DNA of 52,586 nt, from NCBI GenBank assembly GCA_026981825.1, contig JALSID010000323.1, forward strand, positions 1 to 52,586. Direction: 5' to 3'. Positions 28,512 through 37,840 of the stretch are shown in pieces. Position 1 is the first letter of the stretch; the number at the start of each line of letters is the position of its first letter. This DNA comes from Planctomycetota bacterium. Its GTDB lineage: Bacteria; Planctomycetota; Planctomycetia; JALXBF01. The position numbers were made by a program, and so were the translations under genes. Below the pieces are notes generated by a model, which was given only the letters and a program-made list of their open reading frames with translations, was not told the origin of the DNA and ran no database searches.

Positions 28512-30107
28512 ATGGTTCTCACTCCCGAAGAAAAACTGCGTGGACAACGCAACTTCGAGACAGTCGTCGGCTTCACACGGCGGGACTTTCTCAAGGCGGC
28601 GATGGCTCTGCCCGCCGCCGGAGCGTTCTATTTCGGCTACCAGAAACCCGACCGGCCGATCCGCGCCGGCATCATCGGAACGGGTGATCAGGGCAACGTT
28701 CTGATCACAGAGTCCAACCCAGATTACATCGAGTTCATCGCCTACTGTGATATTCGCCCCTCCAATCGGCGGCGCACTATGGAGGGCGAGAAGAACAACG
28801 TGCGGATCGGGTTCAAACGCAAGTATGGGGTGGAGGCGGCAAAGCGGATCGAAGAACGTTCCAAGGACTATCACGAGGACTACCACAGGCTGCTGGCTGA
28901 TCCCGATATTGAAGCGATTGTGATTGCCTTGCCGTTGCATCTGCATGCCCCGGTTGCCATCGACGCGATGAGGGCAGGCAAGCACGTCTTTACCGAGAAG
29001 TTGATGGCACGGACCGTGGCCCAGTGCAAGGAGATGTGTCGCACTGCTCGGGAGACGCAGCGCCTGCTCGCCGTCGGGCACCAGCGGCACTACAGCTTGC
29101 TGTACGATCACGCCATCAGCGTGCTCAAGAGTGGCGTCCTGGGAGACATCCGGTACATTCGGGCGCTCTGGCATCGCAACAACGCCTGGCCGATTTACGT
29201 CAAGGATCCGAAGACCGGCAAGTTGGTTCCCAAGATGGAAAACGGTGTGCCCGTTTACCGGGATAGCTGGCGGAGGCCGATCCCGGAGATCGACCGTCAG
29301 ATCGATCCGGGCAACTGGGGGTATCGATCGATCGAAGAGCTGATCAGGTGGAGGCTGTACCGCCGAACCGGAGGGGGCTTGCTCGTTGAGTTGGGCAGCC
29401 ACCAGCTTGATGCGTGCAGCATCTTCCTGGGAGGTGTCCATCCGGTGGCGGTGAGCGGCATCGGGGTGAAGTCCTTCTACAAGGACGACCGCGAAGTGGA
29501 TGATCATATCTTCTGCACGTTTGAGTTCCCGGGGCCCGACTACTACAACGAGGACGGGACGGTTAAGGATCGGGACAGCGTCTACGTGGTCACCTACTCG
29601 TCGATCAACACGAACGCGTTCGATCCCTATGGCGAGATCATCTACGGTTCGCGGGGCACATTGATTCTCGCCGCCGAACAGGAGGTGTACCTGTTCCCCG
29701 AGCGGCGGCCGGGTGGTGTGCCTCCGCGGAGCACATACATCACCGTTTCCAAAGGCCCAGCGAACGAGCCCGTGCTCGAGACAACGGCGACCCAGCCGAA
29801 CACGGTGGACGTTGCTGCCGCTCGTTCCGCCGTGGCCCAGGGGCGGCTGAGCCGCGGCTATCGTGAGGAGCTGGAGCATTTCGCATACCTCGTCCGTGAG
29901 TCGGGCAATGCGCCGTTCGAGGAGCTGTACAAGGCGCATCGGTGCAACGGCGACGTTGGTCTGGCCGATGCCGTGATCGCTCTGGTCGGCAACCTGGCGA
30001 TGGATACGGAGAAGAGGATCGAGTTCAAGCCGGAGTGGTTCGACCCGATGTCGCCCGAATTGCCCCCTGAACAGGACGCAACGCAGGTCGCTCGGGCGAG
30101 CGAGTGA
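28512..30107 (+). CDS. Gfo/Idh/MocA-family oxidoreductase, Tat-exported
   Basis: NAD(P)-dependent sugar oxidoreductase of 531 residues. The N-terminus carries a twin-arginine motif (FTRRDFLKAAMALPAAGAF), so it is probably exported folded with its cofactor. A Rossmann start (IRAGIIGTGDQGN) and the family EKLMARTVAQCKEM segment (the EKP lysine of Gfo/Idh) follow. The C-terminal domain has GGGLLVELGSHQLDACSIFLGG, where the His is the usual catalytic or substrate-binding residue. Substrate cannot be deduced. It sits third in a row apbE, doxX, oxidoreductase on the same strand. Confidence 0.92.
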   Translation: MVLTPEEKLRGQRNFETVVGFTRRDFLKAAMALPAAGAFYFGYQKPDRPIRAGIIGTGDQGNVLITESNPDYIEFIAYCDIRPSNRRRTMEGEKNNVRIGFKRKYGVEAAKRIEERSKDYHEDYHRLLADPDIEAIVIALPLHLHAPVAIDAMRAGKHVFTEKLMARTVAQCKEMCRTARETQRLLAVGHQRHYSLLYDHAISVLKSGVLGDIRYIRALWHRNNAWPIYVKDPKTGKLVPKMENGVPVYRDSWRRPIPEIDRQIDPGNWGYRSIEELIRWRLYRRTGGGLLVELGSHQLDACSIFLGGVHPVAVSGIGVKSFYKDDREVDDHIFCTFEFPGPDYYNEDGTVKDRDSVYVVTYSSINTNAFDPYGEIIYGSRGTLILAAEQEVYLFPERRPGGVPPRSTYITVSKGPANEPVLETTATQPNTVDVAAARSAVAQGRLSRGYREELEHFAYLVRESGNAPFEELYKAHRCNGDVGLADAVIALVGNLAMDTEKRIEFKPEWFDPMSPELPPEQDATQVARASE

Positions 30108-30531
30108 GCTTCATGGCCAGCAGACGCGGCGCAGGTCCGGCGGTCCGAAGTAGCGGGCCGCCGGTTTCTTTTTGGGAGACGCGTAGCCCCCGGCTTCGCG
30201 CCCTCATGCCTCGGCTGCTGCATTGTCCCTTTCGCGTTGGCACGGCACGATTGCTCCGCCGCAGCGCAGGGTGGCCAGCGCGGGGGGAACCGCTTGCGAG
30301 TCCTTCCACGGGCCTCGACGTTCCGACGGCGTGGTCGCAGGGGCTCTACGATAGTTCTGGGGCAGCGACGCTAGCAGTCGGGTGTGCTGTCCGGCGGCGG
30401 GCTCGCGCGCAGACTGGCTTGGCCGTGCGGTTCGAAAGCCGTAGCTCGTTCCAGGCGGTTTGGCCGTGCGACGAGGGGGGACGCTGTGGAGGTACAGGGC
30501 GGTAGGGCAGTGCGTGTGGAGCGGAGGTGAG
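30108..30531. other. Intergenic stretch before hemL
   Basis: No gene recognised. Frames here are short and without motifs. The end of the stretch contains the GGAGG ribosome-binding site of hemL (30523-30527). Confidence 0.45.
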
Positions 30532-31848
30532 ATGAGCAGGAGCTATGAGCGTAGTCGGGAGCTGTTTGCCCGGGCGAAGCGGTTGATGCCGGGGGGCGTG
30601 AACAGCCCGGCTCGTGCGTTCGGTGCCGTGGGCGGTACACCGATCGTCCTTCAGAAGGGCGAGGGGAGCCGCGTCTGGGACGTGGACGGAAACGAGTACA
30701 TCGACTACGTGGCGTCTTGGGGGCCTCTCATTCTCGGCCACCGTCACCCAGCGGTGGTCGAAGCGATTGAGCGTGCCCTGGCGTGTGGCACCACGTTTGG
30801 TGCCCCCACCCCCTGGGAGAACGAACTGGCCGAGCTTGTGGTGGAAGCGGTTCCGTCCATCGAGCGGGTTCGCTTCGTCAATTCGGGGACGGAAGCGTCG
30901 ATGAGCGCCATCCGCCTGGCCAGGGGGTACACAGGTCGGAACCGGATCGTCAAGTTCGCCGGCTGTTACCACGGCCACGTGGACGCCCTGCTTGTCCAGG
31001 CGGGTTCGAGTGCCACGACCCTGGGAGCACCTTCCAGTCCGGGCGTTCCGCCAGGCTGCACGGGTGACACGCTCGTGTTGCGGTACAACGACACCGAACA
31101 ACTCAGGGACGCGTTCGACCGGTTCGGGGACGAGATTGCGGCCGTGATCCTGGAGCCCATCGCGGGCAACATGGGGGTGGTACCGGCCACGGAGGAGTTT
31201 CTCCACGAGGCCCGGCGGCTTACGGCTCAGCACGGCTCGATCCTGATCTTCGATGAGGTGATTACCGGATTCCGGGTGGCATATGGGGGGGCGCAGTCGT
31301 TGCTCGGGCTTGCTCCCGATCTGACCGTCTTGGGAAAGATCGTGGGGGGCGGTTTGCCGGTCGGGGCTTTCGGTGGTCGAGCCGATATCATGGGGGCGTT
31401 GTTGCCCGAAGGCAAAGTGTTCCAGGCCGGCACGCTGTCAGGTAATCCGCTCGCTATGGCCGCCGGCGCGGCCACGCTTCGGGTGCTTCGTGAAACCAAC
31501 CCCTATGGACAGTTGGAGAGTGTGACGGCAAGACTATGTGACGGTCTGGAACGGCTGGCGCTCGAGCATGGACTCCCCGCTGTGGTCCAGCGGGTGGGCA
31601 GTATGTTCACGTTGTTCTTCAGTTCCGAGGGGGTTCGCGACTACGAAGGGGCGCGGAAGTGTGACACCGAGACGTTCGCGCGCTATTTCTGGGCGATGCT
31701 CGACCGCGGTGTGTACCTGCCGTGCAGCCAGTTCGAGGCGAACTTTGTGAGCGTCGCGCACACCGAGGGCGATATCGAGGAGACGCTCGCTCGTGCGCGC
31801 GACGCCTTCGAACAGCTTTCCGACGTGGCGGCGCCTCAAACGGGTTAG
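30532..31848 (+). CDS. hemL: Glutamate-1-semialdehyde 2,1-aminomutase
   Basis: PLP enzyme converting glutamate-1-semialdehyde to 5-aminolevulinate, a committed step of C5-pathway heme synthesis. Seen: RLMPGGVNSPARAF at the N-terminus, RFVNSGTEASMSAIRLARGYTGR, KFAGCYHGHVD, LIFDEVITGFRV with Asp241, and LGKIVGGGLPVGAFGG with the Schiff-base Lys269. The length of 438 residues is normal. The ATG at 30532 has GGAGG 4 bases upstream, better than the earlier in-frame start at 30460. The heme product would also serve c-heme proteins such as the sensor kinase in this window, though the genes are far apart. Confidence 0.96.
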   Translation: MSRSYERSRELFARAKRLMPGGVNSPARAFGAVGGTPIVLQKGEGSRVWDVDGNEYIDYVASWGPLILGHRHPAVVEAIERALACGTTFGAPTPWENELAELVVEAVPSIERVRFVNSGTEASMSAIRLARGYTGRNRIVKFAGCYHGHVDALLVQAGSSATTLGAPSSPGVPPGCTGDTLVLRYNDTEQLRDAFDRFGDEIAAVILEPIAGNMGVVPATEEFLHEARRLTAQHGSILIFDEVITGFRVAYGGAQSLLGLAPDLTVLGKIVGGGLPVGAFGGRADIMGALLPEGKVFQAGTLSGNPLAMAAGAATLRVLRETNPYGQLESVTARLCDGLERLALEHGLPAVVQRVGSMFTLFFSSEGVRDYEGARKCDTETFARYFWAMLDRGVYLPCSQFEANFVSVAHTEGDIEETLARARDAFEQLSDVAAPQTG

Positions 31849-31852
31849 TTTA

Positions 31853-31897
31853 GCCCCCTGGCGGGGCGCTCAGGGCAGAGGACCGGCTTCCCGGTCC
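31853..31897. terminator. Hairpins between convergent hemL and tsaB
   Basis: Two inverted repeats lie in the 128-base gap: GCCCC-(5)-GGGGC at 31853-31867, and GGACCGG-CTTC-CCGGTCC at 31880-31897. Neither is followed by a clear T-run, so terminator function is uncertain, but the position between converging genes fits. Confidence 0.4.
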
Positions 31898-31976
31898 GGT
31901 GCGCGCACGCAGCGGTTCTGGGTGTCGATTGCGTGGGACCCAGGTGCTGGGGAGTATGGGGGATGCGGTCGGTAGC

Positions 31977-32678
31977 TCAGCAGGCCGCCCCTGGTCCCTG
32001 GGGGCTCTGTTTTCGGGCGAGTTTCTCTTCCGCTGCACTGGGACGCAGGTAGAGCGGTTCCAGGACCCAGTAGTCCGTTTGTGTACCGGGCCGGTACTGT
32101 TCCAGGGCGAGTCGGCCCACGAACTCCGCACGCGGCCTGCAGAGTTCGCGGGGCGCGAGCCGTTGGACAGGGAGGTCTGGGATGTCCTGGAGGACGATCG
32201 GGCCGGCCAGGAGGGTTTGCTCGGTGGCGGTGGTCAGCCAGTTCTTGAGCGGCACGATGGTCAGGTCCGTTCGTTTCCAGCGTCCGTTCGATGGCACGAA
32301 TGTCCCGGCGAAAACCTCGCCTCGTGCTGCGTCGAAGCCGACCTGCAATCGTTCGGCGGCGGTTGTCGGGATCGCTCGCGCGACAACATCCACGGAGACC
32401 ACGGGAATGAGTTCACAGCCCACTGTGTAGGCGATCGTCTTGGCTGCCGTCAAGCCGATGCGTGTGCCCATGAACGAGCCAGGGCCGATGTCGACGGCGA
32501 CCAGTTCCAACTGCTTTGGGGACCAGCCGACCTTCTGGAGCAGGTGGTCGATGGCGGGCAGAAGACCGGCGGTAAGACGGGCGCTCTTGGGGACGGTCTG
32601 GCTGGCGAGCAGGGTGCTATCCTGCAGCGCGGCCACTTCCCCGTCGCGGGTGCTGGTTTCGATGGCCAGGATCCGCAT
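31977..32678 (-). CDS. tsaB: TsaB, tRNA threonylcarbamoyladenosine (t6A) synthesis subunit
   Basis: Partner of TsaD and TsaE in forming t6A37 on ANN-decoding tRNAs. The ASKHA-fold start MRILAIETSTRDGEVAAL and the family signature VAVDIGPGSFMGTRIGLTAAKTIAY are clear. The family normally reads GPGSFTGLRIG, so Thr-to-Met and Leu-to-Thr changes are present. The length of 233 residues is typical. The ATG at 32678 was chosen because the conserved N-terminus begins there; longer in-frame starts add unrelated sequence. It is divergent from the metallophosphoesterase, whose start is 87 bases away. Confidence 0.93.
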   Translation of the reverse strand: MRILAIETSTRDGEVAALQDSTLLASQTVPKSARLTAGLLPAIDHLLQKVGWSPKQLELVAVDIGPGSFMGTRIGLTAAKTIAYTVGCELIPVVSVDVVARAIPTTAAERLQVGFDAARGEVFAGTFVPSNGRWKRTDLTIVPLKNWLTTATEQTLLAGPIVLQDIPDLPVQRLAPRELCRPRAEFVGRLALEQYRPGTQTDYWVLEPLYLRPSAAEEKLARKQSPQGPGAAC

Positions 32679-32765
32679 AGATTGACCGGATGACCAGGAA
32701 GGACTTACACTAGTACGGACTCCAACCCTGCCACAGCTCGGTCGTATCCCTGCGAGAGAACCGCC

Positions 32766-33521
32766 TTGCGACGGGCAATTGTAAGCGACATCCATGGTAA
32801 CTTAGAAGCTCTCGAAGCTGTGCTGGAAGACGCGCAGGCCCAGGGAGCTGAGGAGATCTACTGCCTGGGCGATCTGATCGGGTACGGGCCCAATCCGCGC
32901 GAATGCATCGACATCGCGATGGATCGCTTCAAACTCACGCTTATGGGCAACCACGATCAAGCGGCGATTTTCGACCCGGAGGGGTTCAACCAGGGGGCGG
33001 AGCGGGCGATCCTGTGGACCCGTGAACAGCTCGAATCGCGCGGCAACCCACGCCAGAACGAGCGTCGGTGGGAGTTTTTGGGAGAGCTGCCGCGGCGGCA
33101 TGAAGAGGGCGATCTGCTCTTCGTGCATGGGTCACCTCGTGCCCCGTTGCACGAATACATTTTCCCCGAGGACATCTACAACCGTCGGAAGATGGAGCGG
33201 CTCTTCCAGATGATTCCGCGTTACTGCTTCGTCGGACACACCCATGTGCCGGGCATTTTCCTGGAGTCGGGTGAGTTCCTGGAGCCCACGGACCTACCTG
33301 GAGGCGAGTTCCGGTTGCCGCAGGACCAGAAGATCATTGTCAACGTCGGTTCCGTCGGTCAGCCGCGGGACCAGGATCCTCGGGCGTGCTACGTGATCCT
33401 CGAAAACGGCAAGCTCACCTTCCGCCGCGTTCCGTACGAGGTTGAGAAGACCATCGAGAAGATCTATCGGATCCCTGCGTTGGACAACTATCTGGGCGAT
33501 CGTCTTCGCCTGGGCCGTTGA
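32766..33521 (+). CDS. Calcineurin-like metallophosphoesterase
   Basis: A 251-residue cytoplasmic phosphoesterase of the YfcE/bacterial diadenosine-tetraphosphatase-like group. Metal ligands are all visible: SDIHGN (Asp8, His10), GDLIGYGPN (Asp36), GNHD (Asn62, His63), FVHGSP and GHTHVP. A C-terminal segment [12 protein letters not shown] is typical of the YfcE-like subgroup. The start is TTG at 32766 after GAGAGAA; the next codons give [10 protein letters not shown], so no later start is possible. The substrate is unknown. Confidence 0.9.
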   Translation: MRRAIVSDIHGNLEALEAVLEDAQAQGAEEIYCLGDLIGYGPNPRECIDIAMDRFKLTLMGNHDQAAIFDPEGFNQGAERAILWTREQLESRGNPRQNERRWEFLGELPRRHEEGDLLFVHGSPRAPLHEYIFPEDIYNRRKMERLFQMIPRYCFVGHTHVPGIFLESGEFLEPTDLPGGEFRLPQDQKIIVNVGSVGQPRDQDPRACYVILENGKLTFRRVPYEVEKTIEKIYRIPALDNYLGDRLRLGR

Positions 33522-33797
33522 ATGGAGCACGTCCACCCCCCGGGGCATTCCAGGTTGTGTTCCCGTAGATCGGACCGCTTTCCCTGGTAGTGGATTCTGC
33601 GGCGCGAGAGTGGAGCTTGGCCGGGGGATTGGCCAGATGGATGGGCTTACCGACGGGCAGTTACTTCTTTGGCGATAGGGCGACGGGGCAGCATGCACAC
33701 GGCCGGGAACAACGGAGACAGAGATTGCTGGACATCAGCGTAGGATACAGGAACTAGGCCGGCTGGGCGTGAGTCGGTCACCATTCGAGGCAGAAAA

Positions 33798-34844
33798 GTG
33801 AGTGAGCAGCCCGTGCGAGACCGGACAATTGACAAGCCGGCGGAAGCTGGTGGTGGAACCCCGCCTGAGCGGGCTTCCCGACGTCGCCAGTACATCCGCG
33901 ACCTCACGTCAGGCAAATCGGTGGATGAGGTCTATTTGGTCGCGGAGAAAAGTCTGCGGGCGAACCGATCGGGAGGGCTTTACCTGCAGTTGGAGCTCCG
34001 GGATCGGACCGGCACGATCTCGTGCCGGATGTGGAACGCCTCGGAGCGGGTGTTCAATTCGTTCCAGGTAAACGATTTCCTGCGTGTGCGTGGTCGCACG
34101 CAGCTCTATCAGGGCGAGTTGCAGCTCATCGTGGCGGAGCTGGAGCGGGTGCCCCACGAAGAGGTCGATCTTAGCGACTTTTTGCCCCAAACGCCTCACG
34201 ATATCGATCGGATGCAGCGGCAACTCGAGGAGAAGCTTCACTCGATCGAACAGCAGGACCTTGCGGCGCTGGCGGAGGTCTTCCTGGAGGATCACCAGCT
34301 CATGGATCGCTTCGCCACTGCGCCGGCGGCGGTGAAGTACCACCACGCTTATCGGGGGGGCTTGTTGGAGCATGTTGTGACGATGATGGAGATCGCGGAT
34401 CGGATCGTGCCGCTCTATCCCGAGCTTGACCGTGACCTGCTTCTGATGGGCATCTTCCTCCACGACATTGGCAAGGTGGCGGAGCTTTCTTACCACGGTT
34501 CGTTCCAGTACACGGATGAAGGGGAACTGCTCGGGCATGTTGTGCAGGGGCTGGAGATTTTGGGCCGCAAGATCGCCGAGACCGAGCAGATCACGGGGCG
34601 GCCGTTCCCCCGTGAACTGGCCACGCGATTGAAGCACATGATCGTCAGTCACCACGGCCAGCTTGAGTTCGGCAGTCCGAAGGAACCGCGCACGCTAGAG
34701 GCGGTAGCGTTACACTTTATCGATAACATGGATTCCCGCCTTGCTGCGTTCCGCGACCAGCTCGCCGCGGACAACGGCGGCCGGTGGACGGAGTACGTAC
34801 CGATGTTCCGTCGTCGCTTGTACCGCGGGACTGGGGAAACGTAG
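33798..34844 (+). CDS. OB-fold plus HD-domain exoribonuclease, YhaM-like
   Basis: A 348-residue protein. The N-terminal part (about residues 30-120) is an OB-fold nucleic-acid-binding domain (LELRDRTGTISCRMWNASERVFNSFQVNDFLRVRG). The C-terminal part (about 165-320) is an HD domain with HHAYRGGLLEHVVTM and GIFLHDIGKVAEL supplying the metal-binding His/Asp residues, and later MIVSHHGQLEFGSP. This arrangement matches YhaM, a 3'-5' exoribonuclease. The start is GTG at 33798. Its neighbour downstream, after 560 bases, is rnr, another 3'-5' exoribonuclease. Confidence 0.88.
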   Translation: MSEQPVRDRTIDKPAEAGGGTPPERASRRRQYIRDLTSGKSVDEVYLVAEKSLRANRSGGLYLQLELRDRTGTISCRMWNASERVFNSFQVNDFLRVRGRTQLYQGELQLIVAELERVPHEEVDLSDFLPQTPHDIDRMQRQLEEKLHSIEQQDLAALAEVFLEDHQLMDRFATAPAAVKYHHAYRGGLLEHVVTMMEIADRIVPLYPELDRDLLLMGIFLHDIGKVAELSYHGSFQYTDEGELLGHVVQGLEILGRKIAETEQITGRPFPRELATRLKHMIVSHHGQLEFGSPKEPRTLEAVALHFIDNMDSRLAAFRDQLAADNGGRWTEYVPMFRRRLYRGTGET

Positions 34845-35404
34845 GCTTTGGAACCGACGGTACGCCGTGAAGGGGACCGGCGGGTCCCACCAGAGGGGAA
34901 TGCGTGTAGGTTCTCGGCGACGCGATCACCGTTGAGCTGTGCCGTAGTGCGCGGCGGGCTTCCGGTGTTGGCACCGGGAGCGTGGTGGGTGGTCCCGGGG
35001 ATCGAGCGGGCAATTCTCCGGCAGGGGCTTCCCGGTGCCACGTGCTCAACGGTCCGGCTGACAGGTTTTGGCCCGAACTTGCTCAGGAGGAACAGGGGCC
35101 ACAGGGGGTTGACTGTGGCTGGGGTTGTGGTTCTCCGACACCGCAGGGGGCTCGGACACGATTACGTGATCAGGATGGCCGGTCCGACAACCGGTCAGGA
35201 CCCACCGGCGTTGGCGTGGCTTGCGAACCTTGGCGTGCAGGAGGTCCTGGTCGGAAAGGAGGACGAGGGGAGGGGCTGTCCGCCGTCGACCACCAAGGGT
35301 GACAAGCGAGTAGCATATTCAAACTGGCCCGCAATGGGCACGTGCACCGCAAGAGAAAAACAGGAGCAGATAGCGGTATCCGGAGCAGAGAACGGCGAAA
35401 CGAG
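34845..35404. other. Unassigned 560-base gap before rnr
   Basis: No gene supported. One plus-strand frame (34848-35411) spans it but has no motif, biased composition and no ribosome-binding site, and runs into rnr. The gap could hold the rnr promoter or leader. Confidence 0.4.
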
Positions 35405-37690
35405 ATGGTAATAGGTGCGTCAGAGATTATCAAGCATGTCAAGAGCCCTTCGTACCAACCGGTGACTGTTAAGCGGCTCGCTCGGCAGCTCGGGGTCCAG
35501 GAAGAGGAGTACAACCAGTTCCGGCAACTGGTGCGGAGTTTGATCGAACAGGGCCGGCTGAAGCGTGGGAAAGGGGGGACGATCAGGCCACCCGAAGTGA
35601 AAAGGTTGGTCGCGGGAGTGTTTCGTCCCGCGCGGGCGGGCTATGGCTTCGTAAAGCCCTTGCCCGAAGAGGAGGTTCCCTGGGTCGAGATCTTCATTCC
35701 TGCCCAGCACGTCAAGGACGCCAATCGCGGTGATGAAGTGCTCGTCCAGATCACCCGCCTCCCCCGTCGTCCCGGCAAGTACCCCGAGGGACGGATCGTG
35801 ACCGTTGTGGAGCGGGCGCGTACGCAGTTCGTGGGTACGTACTTCGAGCAGGACGGCGTTGGCTACGTGCGAATCGACGGGACATCGTTCGGTGAGCCGA
35901 TCTTTGTGGGCGATCCGGGTGCAAAGCGGGTCAAACCCGATGACAAGGTGGTCGTCGATATCGTTCGGTTCCCGCAGCCAGGTGTCGAGGGGGAGGGCGT
36001 GATCGTAGACGTCCTTGGGCCCAAGGACGACCCTGATGTCGACTTGGCGACGGTCATCTGCGAATATGAACTCCCCCACACCTTCCCCAAGGAAGTGCTC
36101 GAAGAGGCTCGGGAGGTCGCCAGGGCGTATGATCCCGACAAGGCCAGTGGAAGGCGCGACTTCACTTCCGTGACCACGGTGACGATCGACCCGGTCGACG
36201 CAAAGGACTTCGACGACGCCGTCCACGTCCACCGCGAAAGCGACGGCACCTGGGAATTGCACGTCCATATCGCCGATGTGGCTCATTTCGTCCGGGAAGG
36301 CACGGCACTGGATGGGGAAGCGAGGAAGAGGGGCACGTCGGTGTATTTGCCTGGGCATGTCTTGCCCATGCTACCCGAGGTGCTTTCCAACGGTGTCTGC
36401 AGCTTGCAGGAGGGTAAGCTCCGCTTCACAAAGAGCGTGGTCCTGCGGTTCAACGCAAAGGGAACCCTGCTGGATACGTTCATCACGCCCGGCATCATCA
36501 AGGTGACGAAGCGGCTTGACTATGACACGGTGATGGACTTCTGGCAGAACCCGGAGAAGTACGAGGGGAAGTTTCCGGCGGACGTAGCCGAGATGCTCCG
36601 GTTGATGCGGGAGCTAGCTGCCCTCCTGAGAAAGCGGCGGCGCGAGCGGGGCTTTCTGGAACTGGACCTCCCCGAAGTCGAACTTGAACTGGATGATGAG
36701 GGGCGGTTGCTCAATGCAATTGTCCGGTCGCAGGATGAGAGCCACCAGTGCATCGAAGAGTTCATGCTATCGGCCAACGAAGCGGTGGCACGGTATCTTG
36801 ACGACCGCGGTGTTATGTTTCTCCGCCGGATCCATCCGGATCCGGACGAGTACAAGCTCGAGCAGTTCGGCGCGTTCGTGCGAGCCATGGGCTTCAAAAT
36901 CCGCAACCCCCAGGACCGCTTTGAGCTCCAGCGGTTGCTCGATCGTACCCGAGGAACTCCCGAGCAAAGACCGATCCACTATATGCTTCTGCGAAGTATG
37001 AAGCAGGCGGTCTACAGCCCAGAAGACGAAGGACACTATGGGATTGCCAGTGACGCCTATTGCCACTTCACCTCCCCGATCCGTCGCTATCCCGACCTGG
37101 TGATTCACCGCATCCTGGACCGGATCTGGCAGACTCCGGACTGGCATCCGGACGAAGCCGAGTTGCGGGTACTGGGGGAACATTGCACCTTTACCGAGCG
37201 ACGTGCCGAGTCGGCGGAGCGGGAGCTGGTCAAATTGAAGATCCTGCGTTTTCTTGCGGACAACCTTGGGGTCGTTCTCCAGGGTTATATCCGCGCCATT
37301 GAGGACGTCGGGTTCTTTGTGGAGACCGTGACGATCCCGGTGGAGGGGTTCGTACACGTCACGGCTCTGACAGGCGACTACTATCGCTTCGACCACCGGG
37401 CGAGGGCGCTCGTTGGCATCCGCAGCGGCAGATGCTATCGGCTCGGTGACCGGGTCACGGTCAAAGTGGTGCACGTTGATCTGGATCGCCGAGAAGTGGA
37501 TCTCCAGCTTACTGACGAAGAGCCCAATGTGGATCGGATCCTGCCCCGCGCTGTGGGGGAAAAAACCACATCGCCGGACCGGGCCGCTGCGAGACGGTCC
37601 ACGCGGGCTGGCGGAGGGAAGAGACGGGCGCAGGTTAAACCGAATCGAACTCGAAGCCGGAGCAATGCGTCTCGACGAAAGAGACGTTAG
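35405..37690 (+). CDS. rnr: Ribonuclease R
   Basis: Processive 3'-5' exoribonuclease that degrades structured RNA. Domains in order: N-terminal winged helix (VTVKRLARQLGVQEEEYNQF), two cold-shock domains (AGYGFVKP near residue 80), then the RNB catalytic domain with TIDPVDAKDFDDAVHV (about 260-274), which supplies the Asp cluster. Later come PIRRYPDLVIHR, an S1 domain (about 620-700), and a Lys/Arg-rich tail. The length of 761 residues is typical. I chose the ATG at 35405; a GTG at 35342 would add 21 basic residues and cannot be excluded. Confidence 0.96.
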   Translation: MVIGASEIIKHVKSPSYQPVTVKRLARQLGVQEEEYNQFRQLVRSLIEQGRLKRGKGGTIRPPEVKRLVAGVFRPARAGYGFVKPLPEEEVPWVEIFIPAQHVKDANRGDEVLVQITRLPRRPGKYPEGRIVTVVERARTQFVGTYFEQDGVGYVRIDGTSFGEPIFVGDPGAKRVKPDDKVVVDIVRFPQPGVEGEGVIVDVLGPKDDPDVDLATVICEYELPHTFPKEVLEEAREVARAYDPDKASGRRDFTSVTTVTIDPVDAKDFDDAVHVHRESDGTWELHVHIADVAHFVREGTALDGEARKRGTSVYLPGHVLPMLPEVLSNGVCSLQEGKLRFTKSVVLRFNAKGTLLDTFITPGIIKVTKRLDYDTVMDFWQNPEKYEGKFPADVAEMLRLMRELAALLRKRRRERGFLELDLPEVELELDDEGRLLNAIVRSQDESHQCIEEFMLSANEAVARYLDDRGVMFLRRIHPDPDEYKLEQFGAFVRAMGFKIRNPQDRFELQRLLDRTRGTPEQRPIHYMLLRSMKQAVYSPEDEGHYGIASDAYCHFTSPIRRYPDLVIHRILDRIWQTPDWHPDEAELRVLGEHCTFTERRAESAERELVKLKILRFLADNLGVVLQGYIRAIEDVGFFVETVTIPVEGFVHVTALTGDYYRFDHRARALVGIRSGRCYRLGDRVTVKVVHVDLDRREVDLQLTDEEPNVDRILPRAVGEKTTSPDRAAARRSTRAGGGKRRAQVKPNRTRSRSNASRRKRR

Positions 37691-37840
37691 GTTGCCGAGG
37701 CGCGGGGAGGCTGTGCACCGTCCGGGGCTGGATAGCGGGTTGCTCGGGTGCTGGTTTTATTCCGTGGAAGGTCGGGTATTGGTGGAGCTGATCCCCTGGG
37801 GCCTACTGGGAATAGCGAGCCATAGAACGGGTGTTCGGCT

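Noticed and set aside
28236..29939. 567-residue minus-strand frame opposite the Gfo/Idh/MocA gene
   Set aside because: Antisense shadow without motifs; the plus strand encodes a clear oxidoreductase and DoxX end.
34848..35411. 187-residue frame between the YhaM-like gene and rnr
   Set aside because: No motif, biased composition, overlaps the rnr start.
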